NCBI RefSeq assembly: GCF_030272615.1
Contig: NC_081406.1
Span: 477,864,900-477,928,899 of the forward strand
Origin: Cryptomeria japonica
Lineage: Eukaryota; Streptophyta; Pinopsida; Cupressales; Cupressaceae
Length of the DNA: 64,000 bases
Direction of reading: 5' to 3'
Below the pieces are notes generated by a model. That model had not been told where the DNA came from. It saw nothing but the letters and a program-made list of their open reading frames with translations, and did no database searches. The position numbers and the translations under genes are program-made. Positions 21,226 through 32,282 of the stretch are shown here, piece by piece (the first letter of the stretch is position 1; every line of letters begins with the position of its first letter).

Positions 21226-22314
21226 TGTTGGTATTTTGATGATGTTTAGTTGTGATTGTCATTGATTGACACACACTTATTTGATGAATGTATTATTCTC
21301 AACTGATGATTGTTCTAATCGGTATTGTATGAATAGTCTTTATTTGATTGAAGACTATCGGTGTTTTAAAGGAGAAGCTTATCGATCAAGTGGTATGAAG
21401 ACCTCAAGCAGAATGGAGACCCCGAGCAGCAGTTAATCTTTTGATCAGATTGACTATGATCAAGTTTTCCAATCTTCACCTATTAACCGGTGATTGCTAT
21501 TTATAATTAACCAATATACATGTAATGTGTGATGAGTTATCATCCACCGACACTTTAGTGGTGTTTCTGTGTTGTGTTACCAAATGTGTCTAGATGCATT
21601 ATACCTAGGAAATTGTAATCTAATCCTATTGGACTGACATGAAATCAAGTTCCTATTTAAGGACATCATGTCTAGGGTTTTAAAAGGAGAACAAAAGTTG
21701 ATATGTGCAAGTCTTTTTGAGAGGAAAGGTATCTCATGACTGAGATTGAGAGTGCAAAGCATAGTATACTGAAGTAATGCTTGAATGCATTAACAAGGAG
21801 CTATCAGGGATCCAATCAAGCATTTTGTGCTACTATCTAGATCATTCACTTGTTGATTACTAATATCTTTGACAAGTCTGAAATCCTTAACCGGGTAGGC
21901 CCAACCAAGCCTATTGTAAATCCTCTAACAAGGTGGTTCACAGTTGTGGATCTGAAATCCTTTAACAGGGTAGTCTTTAACAGGACTTATCTCCTAATAG
22001 AGATTTGGATTCCTAACAAGATCTGTTCTGGTGAAGAACATTGGAAGACCTTAACTAGTCTGGTTACTATTCTACAGATAGTTGACTTGTGAGTTTTACT
22101 CACCGTGGTTTTTCCCATTTGGGTTTCCACGTCAAAATATCTTTTGTTATGGTGATTGTGCTTTTATGGGTGAATGTTTTATTTGCTATTTGGCTTATTT
22201 TTGTTTTAACCAGTTTAGTGTTTAAGCTACTACATTGGTCTGCTAGAAAATTGTTTAAGAGTTTGGTTAAGTTTTTAGGCATACTAATTCACCATCCCCT
22301 CTTAGCATTCATCA
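21226..22314 (+). mobile_element. C2 5' LTR
   Basis: Starts TGTTGGTATTTTGATG and ends ATTCATCA, two bases before the primer-binding site (1,089 bp). It contains a roughly 150-base internal segment (about 21,440-21,590, with CTATTTATAATTAACC) that the 3' LTR lacks. It ends with the CCATCCCCTCTTAG block common to this group. Confidence 0.88.
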
Positions 22315-22316
22315 AT

Positions 22317-22329
22317 TGGTATCAGAGCC
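22317..22329 (+). other. C2 primer-binding site
   Basis: TGGTATCAGAGCC, complementary to the 3' end of initiator methionine tRNA, two bases after the LTR CA end. It is not a tRNA gene. Confidence 0.88.
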
Positions 22330-22364
22330 AACCTTTCCATAAGTCTAAATAGCTGAAAGGAGAT

Positions 22365-23645
22365 ATGGGAGAATACAGTATGAGGGAACTCACTCACCAT
22401 TTGGCTGAATCTGAGAAAGCCTATGATGAACTCAAGATCAAGTTTAAAGCCTCTTTAGTCAAGAGAAGAGATCTTGCTAAGCAATTGATGGAACTTACTG
22501 AAAAATAGCTCATCTGATGAAGTAGACATGGATGCCCTAGTTGGAGAAGTGGAGAAACTAAATGAATCCAAAACTAACCTAAGGAGAGAGTTAGAAGGAT
22601 TGACTATCAGGATGAGTCAGGAGCTAGAAAAGAGGAGAAAAGCTAAAGATTTGGTAAAAGACAAGGAGCATGAGATCTTTAAATTAAAGCAAGAAGTTGG
22701 TACCATTACCACTTATTTATAGGAGGGTAAAGAAAAGAAAGAAGAAATGCAAGTTGAGCTGAATGCAGCTTTCTCTCAAAATGAAACCTTGGTGAAGACC
22801 AATGATGCCCATTCCAAGGAACTTGCTGAGACCAAAGAAATACTTGCTAAGTTCAACCGGAGTGCTGTCAAGTTAGAACAAAAATTGGAATCAGTAAAAC
22901 CATCAAAGGATACCACTGGACTTGGTTTCTCTGGATATGAGGAAGGTGAGACCTCTGGAACCAAGAATGATGCACTGAAGAAACAATCAGCACCTAAGGA
23001 CAACGGAAGTAAAGGTAAGCAAAAGTTTAAACCTATTTGCTTTAACTATCTTAAGGACATACTGCTAATGTATGTAGGAGCAAGCCTTACAATAATTTTC
23101 CTTATTTTCAAAATAATGTGGCTAGACCTGGTAGATTTAATGGTCACTATTATACATGCAACAAGTTTGGGCATAGAGCTTTTGAGTGCAGGTCAGTTAT
23201 CAACAACTTTGGAAATAATCCACCAAGATCCAATGGAGCCACCCCTCAACCTCTTATAAACTGGAACCCAAACTAGTACAAAACCCACGACCATCGATCA
23301 AATTGTTGTGAAGCAACAACCAGTTGGAGAGCAACCTATCTAATCTGTTGTGGTAGTGGACACACTACTACAACATGCAAAAGGAAGAATGGAAATGTGA
23401 ACACTAGACCATGGAGAACACCTATAATGGTATGCTATCACTACAAAAAACCAGGACACACCACCAGAGCATGTAGACTGAGAAAGAATCCATTGGGAAA
23501 CATACCAATCAACACTGAAGGGAAGATTGATATTGAAACCATTCAAATGGATATGGCCAAAACTTGGAAAAAGAAATCTGAAGTGAAGTCACATGATGAA
23601 CTAGTTTCCGCACCAAGTGTGGAAATCCTTGAATCAGTAAACTGA
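22365..23645 (+). pseudogene. C2 ORF1: coiled coil plus four CCHC-like knuckles
   Basis: The first ATG after the primer site gives MGEYSMRELTHHLAESEK. A charged, heptad-like region (EKLNESKTNLRRELEGL, KLKQEVG) follows after a frame break near 22,506. The C-terminal part, read across frames, has four knuckle remnants: CFNY...TANVC, YTCNKFGHRAFEC, CCGSGHTTTTC and CYHYKKPGHTTRAC, with several cysteines lost. The same plan is intact in C5 ORF1. It is probably a Gag-like RNA-binding protein, though no UBN2 gag core is recognised. Stops at 22,506 and 22,721 and frameshifts mark it as dead. Confidence 0.7.
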
Positions 23646-24105
23646 GCTTCAAAAATCTTAGGGGGAGCATATCGGTATAAATATTTAGAAACCTCTGGAG
23701 TATATTGGTAAGGCACTTTTATCGATGGTTGTTACCTATCAACAGACAAAACAATTGAAGCGGTAAAAAGTAAAATTAGGGTTTGAACCCTAATAATGAT
23801 GCATTTATTATGGTAGGTGGGAGCGAGTTTAAAAGTGACTTTTATCATCATTTCTACTTACCTAGCTACCGAGAAACTTCATTTAAGCTGAGTAGTGCAA
23901 CTAGAGAATTTCATCTCGCATTCGAAAGAATTCAGAAAGAAATCTTTCTCAAATCTTGCAACCGTTTCATACTATCAGTGTGAAAGTCAAAGTGGTAATC
24001 AAGCATCCAGAGAAGTGTGTTTTTCTTGTCATCGGCAAACCCTAAAGCTTGGAGAATAAATGTATTTCTCTTTGAAACATTCTTATCATTTGGAATTAGT
24101 TTGAT
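23646..24105 (+). other. C2 spacer between ORF1 and ORF2
   Basis: No domain is recognised here. It carries a second GGGGGAG tract near 23,660. The final part, before the ATG at 24,106, may act as the leader of ORF2. The open frame 23,783-23,983 has no matching counterpart in C5. Confidence 0.4.
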
Positions 24106-27100
24106 ATGGCATCTGCATCTAATGTCCCCTCTAGTTATACAAAACCTGAGGACACACCTGAGCTTCTTAAGATGAGATATAATGCCCTAACCAAAATTTC
24201 CATCAGAGTCATTGTCCAAGGCAATGTTACAAGATATATTGATTGTAAACTAGAAGACCTAGGGTCCCTAGTAATTCACTCCCATATGAGTTTGTTCTAT
24301 GGAGGTGATAAAATGATTAAACCCGAATATAGCATAATAAAGAAGAAGAAATTGCAGAATGCAGTTTACTTTCTCAAAGAATTTACCAAGGAACACATCA
24401 GGATTATCCTCAGTAGGGTTCATGGTGAAAAAATGTACCTTGAATGAACACATGACATTACACTAGAGGCAATTCATGTCATGACTGGATTCTGCAATAT
24501 TGGGGAAGTGGCTGTTCTTCAGAAAATCCCTAAAATGAAAGTAACGGAGCTCACTAGTTTAGTAAGTGATCAATGAGCAATGACTGTCAATACCATTAAA
24601 GATGATTTAGTGAAATATGCATGTATGGTAATTGGGTACAGAATATTTTATGCCTGCAGAATGAATTATGTTCCTTCAGTTGTGGTGTATGCTGCTTACA
24701 GAATGATAAAAGAGAATGCAGAATGTGATATATGTACCTGTATGAAGAATCAACTCTTAGAGAACCTAAAGTCGATCAAATCAGATAAAACTCAAAGGTT
24801 CAAGTCTGGTCAATTACTAATTGGTTTATTGTTCTACTTTCAAAGATACTCTCTTGGAGTCGGTGATGTTGAATGGTCAACTGATCTACCGGTTACTAGA
24901 CAAATAAAGGAGAGTCTGCAAGCAATAGGAACTGCACATCCGAAGACTTTGAACAAGTATTTTGGTGAATTCAAACTAAAAATGAACGAGAGAATGAGAA
25001 TATTTGGTGATTTAGTTAGAGAATATGAAGATGAAATCTATTTCACCATCAAAACAAATGAATGCATGCATAATGGAAGCAGTTGAACCCAAAAAAGATG
25101 TAGTTGGGCCTATGGCCTATGAGGTGGTAAATGATATATTGACAGGATATGCCTCAACCCTACTAGCCTCACCACTGGAGCCCAAAAAGAAGAGGACTGG
25201 TACTTATTTAGAGAGAATCAAATCTAGTGAGGAACCAAAGGAGATAAATGGTAAAGCAGCACCATCGGCATCGACACCGGTTACATATGCTGCTAAACCC
25301 AAAGTGACCAAAAGTTCACCTACTAAAAACAAACCAGAGGCTATTCTGGAAAAGGTGTTCAAATGAACATGGAAAACCAGGAATCACTCACCACATCTTG
25401 AAGACTTTGAGTCAGAGGTAGAAGTAAAGAAGACAAGGCAATCTACCAAGAAAGTGAAGTCAATCGGTAATGTACCTACAATCTCTACACCGATAAACTT
25501 AGATATTTCAAATTACAAGCCTATGACACACTATCAAAGGACCATTAACAATATTAGAAGAAAATTCCTTGACGATTTAAAGGATTATTTTGATGATTTC
25601 AATGATAATGAAAAGGAGGAGGTTGAACAAGAACTCATTAAATATCTATGCATAAATGATTAGTCACCTTCTGAGATCAAATCTATTACATCTAAATCCT
25701 TGTATGATTCTTTGGACAACAAATGGCACATTGCTATTGACAAGGAGCAAGACACCAGGGAGAAAATTTTTGCTCAATAGTTTCTAGATGTCTCTAATTT
25801 AGAACTATTTGAACTCATTGATAAGAACAAAGGCATTTTCTTCACGTGAAAAAAAAGACTTCTGCTACTCGAAGGCAAATTTTCTAAAGTGCAAAGAGTA
25901 CAAGAAGCTAATCAGCTGGCTGAACAAGAGCCTGATCTATCCACAACCAAACCTGATGAAGTCTTTGACAGTATGGGTGAAAGAATAGTAGAACAAAATG
26001 ACCCCATTGATGTTGATGCACTAGAGATATCACTCCAGATAAGGAGCAAGTTGAAACAGAAAGATTAAAGAAAGAAAAGGAAGAGAAAGCGGAAAATGAG
26101 AAACTTGAAAAGGAGAAAGTAGAAAAAGAAAAACAAGAGAAAGAACAAGCGAGGAAAGCGCGACAGGAAAAGAAGAAAATGGAAGAAGAGGAATAGAAGA
26201 AAAAGGAGGAAGAGGAGAAGAAGAGAAAGTGTTGGTGTAAATAAATATTCATTTTGGATATTATTACACTTACTTAAGTTAACTTAGGATAATGCATCTC
26301 TTCGTAGTTTGGATTTGAGACACTTAGGGAAGTGTGCACATAGGGATAGAGCTTGTATGAGAAATTCCACCTTTTGTGGTCTTATTTTGCTGTTACACTC
26401 CACATTCAGTGGGTCATCCACCTCTTGTGGAATATTATATTATTTCTCCTACCTACCCTTAGTATTTCTTACCTATCCTTGTTTCTCATTGAGCCACATG
26501 TCATATTTGTGTGCTCATACATCCATATGGCCTTGCCTATATAAGCAAACCTTTATTCATTGTATTGGCTAATCCAGTTGATCATTTGCATATTGATGAG
26601 AATATAGTTTGTTCTTGTCATTCTATTGTCTCTTTTATGCTTTTCATTGTGCCCTTGATCTTGGCAAAATCCTACAGAAAGGAAGAAGATGAGAAAAAGA
26701 AAAAGGAAGAAGAAGAAAAGAGGAAAGAAATAGAGAAGAAGAAGGAAGAGGAGAAACAGAGAGAAGAAGAGAGAAAGAAACAATAGGAGAAGGTTGTCAA
26801 GCTATTCCAAGAAAGAGATGAAGAGGATAAGCGAAGACAAGTGGAGGTCAAAGCCAAAGAAGGAGAACAGATTCCTAAGGCCACTAGAGATCAAGCCAAG
26901 TAGGTTGATTCCCCTAGTTCCACTGATTTGACTCTTGCCTCTCTGACCCAATCGGCTGATGAAACTAAGCTACTATGAAGAATTCACTTAGCATGGGAAA
27001 GATTGGAAGAACTAAGGAAAAAGAAAGAACATGATGTCATTTAGTTTGCCATTGACACCCTCTCCAATCTAATCCCCGGTACTAATCTCCCTAGTACTGA

Positions 27101-27746
27101 TTCCTCGCCAGCTAAGCTCAAACTACTCTTCACAGTAGTCGATGACTGGGTACAATGTTTTGAAGATGTTGCCCAAGCCACTGCAAAGAAAAGCCATGAA
27201 AAGGAACTCGCAGTTACCATAATACAACAGATGAATGACAACCGGGAAAAACTGGTTAATCGTAAAGATAATATAAGGTTAGCTATGGGAGAAGGTCACC
27301 TACTCTTGAGTAAAATCTATCAACCTCGCCTATTCTATGAAGATTCTCTAAAGCAAAAGACACTATTACAAACTGAGTTGTAGAAATACATCGACAACTT
27401 CAAATAGCCCTATGATCTGTTCACAACCTATGGACATTATATTCATCATTATCAGCATCAAATTGCCAAGCTTGACTAATAAATCTTCAATCAGACTCGA
27501 GATTTGCAGGAGCTTTAGTTGCTCCTATTGCCTAAATTGCAGGTACTCCATAAATGCTTTCTGAACCTAGAAGCTATCACTGTGACACAGGAGCTGAGCA
27601 CCATAGATGCGATGGAAGAACTAGCCTTCCAAATGAAGGCCGAGAGTGAAATTGTTGCCTCACTTCTTGACTCATGGTCCTCAAATGTGAAGGACTTTCT
27701 GCAAAACATTAAATCTATTTTTGATTTTTTTTATTTGTTGTCATAA
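24106..27746 (+). pseudogene. C2 ORF2: large protein of unknown function, related to C5 ORF2
   Basis: The start MASASNVPSSYTKPE is followed by YIDCKLEDLG, IRIILSRVHG, EAIHVMTGF, CMKNQLLENLKSIK, RFKSGQLLIGLLFYF, LNKYFGEFKLKMNERMR and, in another frame, MEAVEP. Each of these has a counterpart at the same relative place in C5 ORF2. The C-terminal half is extremely Lys/Glu rich (about 26,050-26,230 and 26,680-26,900), likely a long charged helix or coiled coil, and is split by solo LTR S1. The tail (27,000-27,746) has more helical segments. About ten stops or frameshifts are present. No RT, integrase or nuclease motif is seen. It is faintly reminiscent of plant transposon-associated proteins with an E-A-x-x-x-x-T-G-L/F motif, but I cannot assign a family. 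Confidence 0.6.
26230..26676 (+). mobile_element. S1, solo LTR inside C2 ORF2
   Basis: A 447-bp block beginning TGTTGGTGTAAATAAATATT and ending AAATCCTACA splits the Lys/Glu-rich part of ORF2. It is flanked by a perfect 5-bp duplication, gaaag (26,225-26,229 and 26,677-26,681). A TATA box, CCTATATAAG, lies near 26,535. No internal region remains, so it is a solo LTR formed by LTR-LTR recombination. It is the innermost layer of the nest. Orientation is taken from the TATA box. Confidence 0.85.
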
Positions 27747-27995
27747 ACACATACTCTATTTTTATGTTATGCAAACTGGCAATATTTTGTATTTGCTTTG
27801 TCATTGTTGGCAAACGGGGAGTAGTGTATCTATCTTCAAATTTTGTCTTCAAATTTTGACAAGTATTTTTGCACATAATTGTAAATTTTGCAAAGGGAGT
27901 AGTGTATATGCTTAGGGGGAGTAATTTTTCTTATGACATTTTTTTTGTGTTAAAGCACTTAGATGTCAGATTTTTTTCCTAAGTGTTGCCATCAA

Positions 27996-28011
27996 TGCCA
28001 AAGGGGGAGAT
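27996..28011 (+). other. C2 polypurine tract
   Basis: TGCCAAAGGGGGAGAT directly precedes the 3' LTR. The 16 bases are identical to those in C5 (56,101-56,116) and, on the minus strand, in C6 and C7. Confidence 0.85.
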
Positions 28012-28949
28012 TGTTGGTATTTTGATGATGTTTAGTTGTGATTGTCATTGATGGACACACACTTATTTGATGAATGTATTATTCTCAACCGGTAACTGTT
28101 CTAACCGGTATTGTATGAATAGTCTTTATTTGATTGAAGACTATTAGTGTTTTAAAGGAGAAGCTTATCGGTCAAGTGGTATGAAGACCTCAAGCACAAC
28201 AGAGACCCTGAGCGACAGTTAATCTTTTGATGCACTGTACCTAGGAAATTGTAATCTAATCCTATTGGACTGACATGAAATCAAGTTCCTATTTAAGGAC
28301 ATCATGTCTAGGGTTTTAAAAGGAGAACAAAAGTTGATATGTGCGAGTCTTTTTGAGAGGAAAGGTATCTCATGACTGAGATTAAGAGTGCAAAGCATAG
28401 AAGACTGAAGTAATGCTTGAATGCATTAACAAGGAGTTATCAGAGATCTAATCAACCATTTTGTGCTACTATCTAGATCATTCACTTGTTGATTACTAAT
28501 ATCTTCAACAAGTCTGAAACCCTTAACCGGGTAGACCCAACCAAGCCTATTGTAAATCCTCTAACCAGGTGGTTCACAGTTGTGGATCTGAAATCCTTTA
28601 AAAGGGTAGTCTTTAACAGGACTTATCTCCTAACAAAGATCTAGATTCCTAACAGGATCTGTTCTAGTGAAGAATATTGTAAGACCTTAATCGGTCTGGT
28701 TACTATTCTGTAGATAGTTGACTTGTGAGTTTTACTCACCATGGTTTTTCCCATTTGGGTTTCCACATCAAAATATCTTGTGTTATGGTGATTGTTCTTT
28801 TATGGGTGAATGCTTTATTTTCTATTTGGCTTATTTATGTTTTAACCAGTTTAGTGTTTAAGCTACTACATGGATCTGCTAGAAAATTGTTTAAGCGTTT
28901 GGTTAAGTTTTTAGGCATACTAATTCACCCCCCCTCTTAGTATTCATCA
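28012..28949 (+). mobile_element. C2 3' LTR, with internal deletion
   Basis: Starts TGTTGGTATTTTGATG and ends ATTCATCA (938 bp). Relative to the 5' LTR it lacks about 150 bases between TTAATCTTTTGAT and the GCAYTRTACC block, where GAT occurs at both edges of the lost piece. Otherwise the two LTRs align closely. Confidence 0.87.
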
Positions 28950-28954
28950 TAAAT

Positions 28955-30062
28955 ATTACAATGGGGAATTTACATGCATTCAGGCACACTACCTAGAGCT
29001 CACTGCTCAAAAACAAGAAGGGTTACAACCCTTAGGAAGGATAACTGCCTTACAAAGATCGAACAACAATCTAGATTAAATGAACTAAAAGAATAGCATC
29101 TCCAAATGCATGATTACAATTCTAGTTAAGTACATTGTCTGCACAACAATTCTTCTCTTCTCTTGCACACTTCTGAATGATAAATTTGCTTACTCGCACA
29201 TACAATAAACTCTCAGATCATAAACACAACCATAGACACTCGCAGACACATACCATATATGATTACAATGCCTATTTATACAATTCATCAACCTTAACCT
29301 TAAGGTCCACTCAACACATAAGACCTAATTACAAAATTACATCACACGATACATAAATTCATAACTGGACCAATACAATGTCGGCAAGGACATACAATGG
29401 ACCCAAATCAAATCCTCGAACACACTACACCATCAAATAATTTGCCAAGATCATATGCAACACGCTACACCACCAAATATGTCGCATAACATGAAGAATA
29501 ACACCGGACCAATAAAATCCTCAATAACATGCACTACGATCAACGTGGACCACCAAAACACATAGAACGCAATCAGAGAACATCAATAAGAAATGTGAAT
29601 TCCATTGCAATCATTGCAACTAGGATAACAAGATTCATCTTTATTACATCATCAAATGTTGAGAACACCATCTGACAAACTGAAAGATATGCTTGTGAGG
29701 TTCCAAATCATAAACCATTTGATTAGATGATACACATGAATGTCCCAAAAACTATTCAAAATCCATAACTCAAGATATAATCATTCCAGAGCAATATGGA
29801 TCAAATACTACAACTCTGCAACACAAAATATTGAAAAACCAGTCCACATACCAGACCTCACAACTCGACCAAATCATCTCAATGAATCATGAAATTCATA
29901 TTGAATCAACTAGAGATAAGTATCTCAAAACCCCATAAACCGCATCAACACATTTGCAATAAATCACCAAAACAACTCTCTACAGTACACTAATTCTCTG
30001 CAACACAAGAATATCTTGACATCAATGACAACAACATATCCCAACAACTCTAATAGCCAGCA
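28955..30062 (-). mobile_element. C1 5' LTR, second part (after C2)
   Basis: Continues the LTR interrupted at 21,225 and ends at 30,062 with minus-strand TGCTGGCTATTAGAG. Together with 20,983-21,225 it gives a 1,351-bp LTR that aligns with 12,163-13,404. Its right edge meets G2 RT. Confidence 0.8.
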
Positions 30063-30235
30063 TCTAATGCCTCTTCAAATATTCTCCCATGGACTATGAA
30101 ATTGTCCATATACACCTCAACACATGAAGTAGTTAAATCTATGAAATAGCCAATACAACTCTTTAAAAAGTGATCGGTACATTACAGAGTCCAAATGGTA
30201 GAACCCTATATACATAAGTTCCCCAAGGACGTGTA
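30063..30235 (-). pseudogene. G2 RT central fragment with altered catalytic motif
   Basis: The minus strand reads WGTYVYRVLPFGLCNVP, then VEVYMDNFIVHG and FEEALDAG. This is the palm of a gypsy RT. The catalytic YMDD reads YMDN, a GAC to AAC change at an essential aspartate. It is bounded by C7 on the right and C1 on the left. Confidence 0.78.
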
Positions 30236-32282
30236 TGTTAGGTCCTAGAGACAACTGAGAGGGGGGAGGGTGAATTAGTTGTCAAATAAATTCAAACCAA
30301 AAACAACTTAACCAACCTTAATGCTTAATACTGGTAAACCAAATTTTATGCCAGTAGATAGTTTATCAGTTAATTAAAGTACTGGTAAAGATTAATGCAT
30401 GAAACAGAAAGACAATAACATCCACAACACATAACACCAATATTTGTACGTGGAAACCCTATAAGGGGAAAAACCATGGTGGGAAACCTTACCCACAATC
30501 AAATGATACTACTACAGATAGTATGTGTATACAAATGGGGTGCACATGCAGAAAGGCCAAGCACCTATAGCTCATTGCTCAAACACAAATAGGAGTCACA
30601 CTTACTACAATTAGATGGTTAAATCCAATAATGATGTACTCCTCAAAATAGCATCTTCGTATGCTGGATTCAGTACCGATGTAGTTATGATATGCCTTCA
30701 CAAAAACCTTGGTTCACCTTCAAATGATGTCTATATGTATAACTCTATTTAATCTTGCATATACCTTCTTACAATTCCTCTTCTCAATTGCATATCGATC
30801 TTACAAATAAGATCTTACATATATACCATAACCTAAGACCAATTTTAGTAGGTCAGCTCTAAAAGATATTACAATAAAACAATTACAAGTAAATCAATAA
30901 CCGATGCAATATCTGATTAAACATGTCGGTTTAATGCATTTATAATAACAACAAAATCATCTCCAAAGTGTGTCGTGCTGATCTAGAATAGATAAGCCTG
31001 TCGGTGCTTATTCTTGACCTATTTGCTGGTAACAACAAATATGAAAACATGAATATACCAATGAACAAATCTCCAAGACAAAGTGTCCAAATCATGTCTC
31101 TGACATAACCAAGTGTTTTCCATGTCATTCCAAGTGTTGGTGAATAATATATCCTATCGGTGAACCAAATACCGGTGACTGTGCATAAATCACTTTCTTG
31201 CCGGTGAACATTGCCAATCCTCCAAAGCACCAAAGTTGATTAGTGTTAATAGGTATTGACATCAATGACAAAACCATATCAACATAACCAAAATACCAAC
31301 AATCTCCCCCTTTGGCATTGATGGCAACACAAGATGGAATAACCATCAAAGTGCCAAAATAGAAATGCCAAATACCAAAAACCAACAATCTCCCAAAAGA
31401 GATCATAACCAGAAATCAAAATTCAGATATAGAGAGTAATCAATCTCTCCCAAAGTAACAATATCTCCCCCTGAGAGTAACATGTGTTTTCCTTGTGTTT
31501 TTCCATATCAATCTCTCCCCCTTTGACATAAAATCTCAAAGCCAATACAAAAGCCAGGTTCAAATACAAATAGGAGTCACACTAACTACAATTGGATGGT
31601 TAAATCCAATAATGATGTACTGCTCAAAATAGCATCTTCCTATGCTAGATTCAGTACCAGTGTAATACTGATATGCCTTCACAAAAACCTTGCTTTACCT
31701 TCAAATGATGTTTGCATGTATAGCTTTTCTTAATCTCGCATATACCTTCTTACAATTCCTCTTCTCAATTGCATATCGATCTTACAAATAAGATCTTACA
31801 TATATACCATAACCTAGGACTAATTTTAGTAGGTCAGCTCTAAAAGATATTACAATAAAACAATTACAAGTAAATCGATAACTGATGCAATATCTGATTA
31901 AACATGTCGGTTTAATGCATTTACAATAACAACAAAATCATCTCCAAAGCATGTCGTGCTGATCTGGAATAGATAAGCCTATCGGTGCTTATTTTGGACC
32001 TATTTGTTGGTAACAACAAATATGCAAACACGAATATACCAATGAACAAATCTCCAAGACAAACTGTCCAAATGATGTCTTCGACATAACCAAGTGTTTT
32101 CCATGTCATTCCAAGTGCCGGTGAACAATATATCCTATCGGTGAACCAGATACCGATGACTGTGCATAAATCACTTGCTTGCCGGTGAACATTGCCAATC
32201 CTCCAAAGTGCCAGAGCTGATAAGTGTTAATAGGTGTTGACATCAATGACAAAACCATATCAACATAACCAAAATACCAATA
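30236..32282 (-). mobile_element. C7, internally deleted copia-type element
   Basis: A full LTR (30,236-31,301), a polypurine tract (31,302-31,317), about 240 bases of internal DNA and a truncated second LTR (about 31,562-32,282). The second LTR lacks the part matching the first 330 bases of the first copy. Perfect target duplication gtgta flanks the whole (30,231-30,235 and 32,283-32,287). No coding domain remains. The deletion joined internal sequence to the LTR at a CAAATACAAATAGGAG-like point. It lies in G2 RT. Confidence 0.8.

Larger units (their letters stand above)
21226..28949 (+). mobile_element. C2, non-autonomous LTR element with ORF1 and ORF2
   Basis: A complete element with LTRs 21,226-22,314 and 28,012-28,949, methionine-tRNA primer site, polypurine tract and a perfect 5-bp target duplication, taaat (21,221-21,225 and 28,950-28,954), inside the C1 LTR. 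Between the LTRs there is no protease, integrase, RT or RNase H motif. Instead it carries ORF1 (coiled coil and knuckles) and ORF2 (large protein related to ORF2 of C5). Movement would need enzymes supplied in trans. Both ORFs are decayed. Confidence 0.85.
12163..30062 (-). mobile_element. C1, Ty1/copia retrotransposon with nested C3 and C2
   Basis: On the minus strand the order is 5' LTR (30,062 to 20,983, split by C2), primer-binding site, gag, protease, integrase (cut by C3), RT C-terminus, RNase H, polypurine tract and 3' LTR. The protease-integrase-RT order is that of copia. Integrase C-terminus and RT core are missing around C3. The element interrupts G2 RT, so it is younger than G2 and older than C2 and C3. 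Confidence 0.78.

Noticed and set aside
22317-22329. TGGTATCAGAGCC-type segments (also 51,252, 39,512, 20,969, 59,949) as tRNA pieces
   Set aside because: Each sits two bases inside an LTR end and no cloverleaf surrounds it; they are primer-binding sites.
26553-26884. Phe/Ser/Leu-rich antisense open frames
   Set aside because: Mirror images of the GAA/AAG-rich ORF2 strand, with no domain; low-complexity artefacts.
26672-27746. Lys/Glu-rich frames as a host coiled-coil gene
   Set aside because: They lie between the C2 LTRs and continue ORF2 across the S1 solo LTR.
30940-31406. Minus-strand frames in C7
   Set aside because: They lie in LTR sequence, are duplicated in the second LTR at 31,921-32,351, and show no domain.
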